Shown here piece by piece: positions 63,457-64,000 of a DNA stretch of 64,000 nt. The stretch spans positions 1-64,000 of the forward strand of contig NZ_QJUM01000014.1 of NCBI RefSeq assembly GCF_004327355.1. The letters run 5' to 3'. Numbering within the stretch: the first letter of the stretch is position 1; each line of letters opens with the position of its first letter. The DNA comes from Phytopseudomonas dryadis. Its GTDB lineage: Bacteria; Pseudomonadota; Gammaproteobacteria; Pseudomonadales; Pseudomonadaceae. The notes under the pieces were generated by a model. That model was given only the letters and a program-made list of their open reading frames with translations. It searched no databases and was not told where the DNA came from. The position numbers and the translations under genes were made by a program.

Positions 63457-64000
63457 TCACACAAAGGCTGCGGCCACCCCAGCAGCCATGTTTGCGGCAA
63501 ACACTCTGAGAGCTCCCGTCCTGGAAATTAGACGGCTCTCGATCTGAATGCCCACGATTTGCACCGCATCCACCACAACCTTTTCAAAGACCATGCACGT
63601 ACCTGCGGGCTGCGGGACAGCACCTGGTTGTGCGGGATAGGCCAGAACCACCAAGTTGCATCCAGTGGCTTTGGAGAAGGCTAGTGCTTCGTAAATGTCG
63701 GCTTCACTGATGCGAAGCTGTCCCTTCTCCACGTGCCCCTTATACTTGGCATCCAGCAGCATTCTAGGCCTTGTTCCATCGGGTTCAATCACGCAGTCTG
63801 GGTACACTGAAAGCTTGCTCACAGCACCAGTGCTCATCCTGATCTTGGTACCCAAGGGATAGCCTTGTTGGGGCACTACGGCACTACGACCAAAGCCCAA
63901 TCGTGCAGCCACCGTTAATAGATCCTCCCACACGCGCCAGGTATTCACTAAGTAACCAGGTGCATGGGCCTGCCCCTGCTTGTAGTTAAGTCCCAGGCCT
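63457..64000 (-). CDS. McrC-like restriction protein, C-terminal part (runs off window)
   Basis: The frame is open to the right edge: GLNYKQGQAHAPGYLVNTWR can be read before the first internal GTG (63948). The nuclease core is YPDCVIEPDGT followed by MLLDAKYKG, the PD-(D/E)XK signature of the McrC C-terminal domain. DIYEALAFSKATGCNLVVLA and VQIVGIQIESRL follow. In McrBC systems McrC pairs with a GTPase (McrB) encoded upstream, which would lie beyond the window. An LlaJI-type relative is an alternative. Confidence 0.7.
   Translation of the reverse strand, partial: GLGLNYKQGQAHAPGYLVNTWRVWEDLLTVAARLGFGRSAVVPQQGYPLGTKIRMSTGAVSKLSVYPDCVIEPDGTRPRMLLDAKYKGHVEKGQLRISEADIYEALAFSKATGCNLVVLAYPAQPGAVPQPAGTCMVFEKVVVDAVQIVGIQIESRLISRTGALRVFAANMAAGVAAAFV

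Overview
The window looks like a Pseudomonas chromosome segment, probably from a P. mendocina/oleovorans/alcaligenes-type lineage. GC is high, gene order across the cobalamin and Tad regions resembles P. aeruginosa, and REP-type palindromes (GTAGGAGC...GCTCCTAC) sit in many intergenic gaps. The species call is inference; no rRNA or tRNA gene was seen.

Layout. (1) 1-27 kb is dominated by the aerobic (CobG-type) cobalamin pathway. It holds cobL-cobK plus a [2Fe-2S] protein on the minus strand, cobG-cobH-cobI-cobJ on the plus strand behind a cobalamin riboswitch, a ChlI/ChlD-like chelatase pair, cobW-cobN behind a second riboswitch, cbtB-cbtA-cobE behind a third, then cobM. Other genes are interspersed: cfa, an MHS-type transporter, a LOG-family gene, a DAHP synthase behind an aromatic-rich leader peptide and attenuator, and an ABC-F ATPase. 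An integron gene cassette (attC sites, no integrase) with a CTP-synthase-like glutaminase domain sits at 11.1-11.9 kb.

(2) 26.9-48.3 kb is a complete Tad/Flp pilus locus with its regulators: pprA, fppA, pprB, a DUF3613-like gene, tadD-C-B-A-Z, rcpA-rcpC, flp, a receiver-only protein, and tadE-tadG-tadE-like. Inserted between flp and the tadE/G block is a two-gene unit: a collagen-repeat lipoprotein and a TpsB/ShlB-type outer-membrane transporter. This is the most unusual gene pair in the window.

(3) 48.3-60.9 kb holds a Tat-exported PhoX-type phosphatase, a sigma-54 activator divergent from a flavin monooxygenase that has a near-consensus -24/-12 promoter, and an iron-uptake operon (ECF sigma, FecR-like, STN-containing TonB receptor, esterase). 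A ParD-like gene translationally coupled to a methionine aminopeptidase follows, behind a strong palindromic operator.

(4) 60.9-64 kb is accessory DNA of lower GC, entered through an IS5-like relic. It contains two separate PD-(D/E)XK-type proteins, one of them a McrC-like gene running off the window end, a small unknown gene, another IS relic and regularly spaced short repeats. This looks like the edge of a restriction/defence island.
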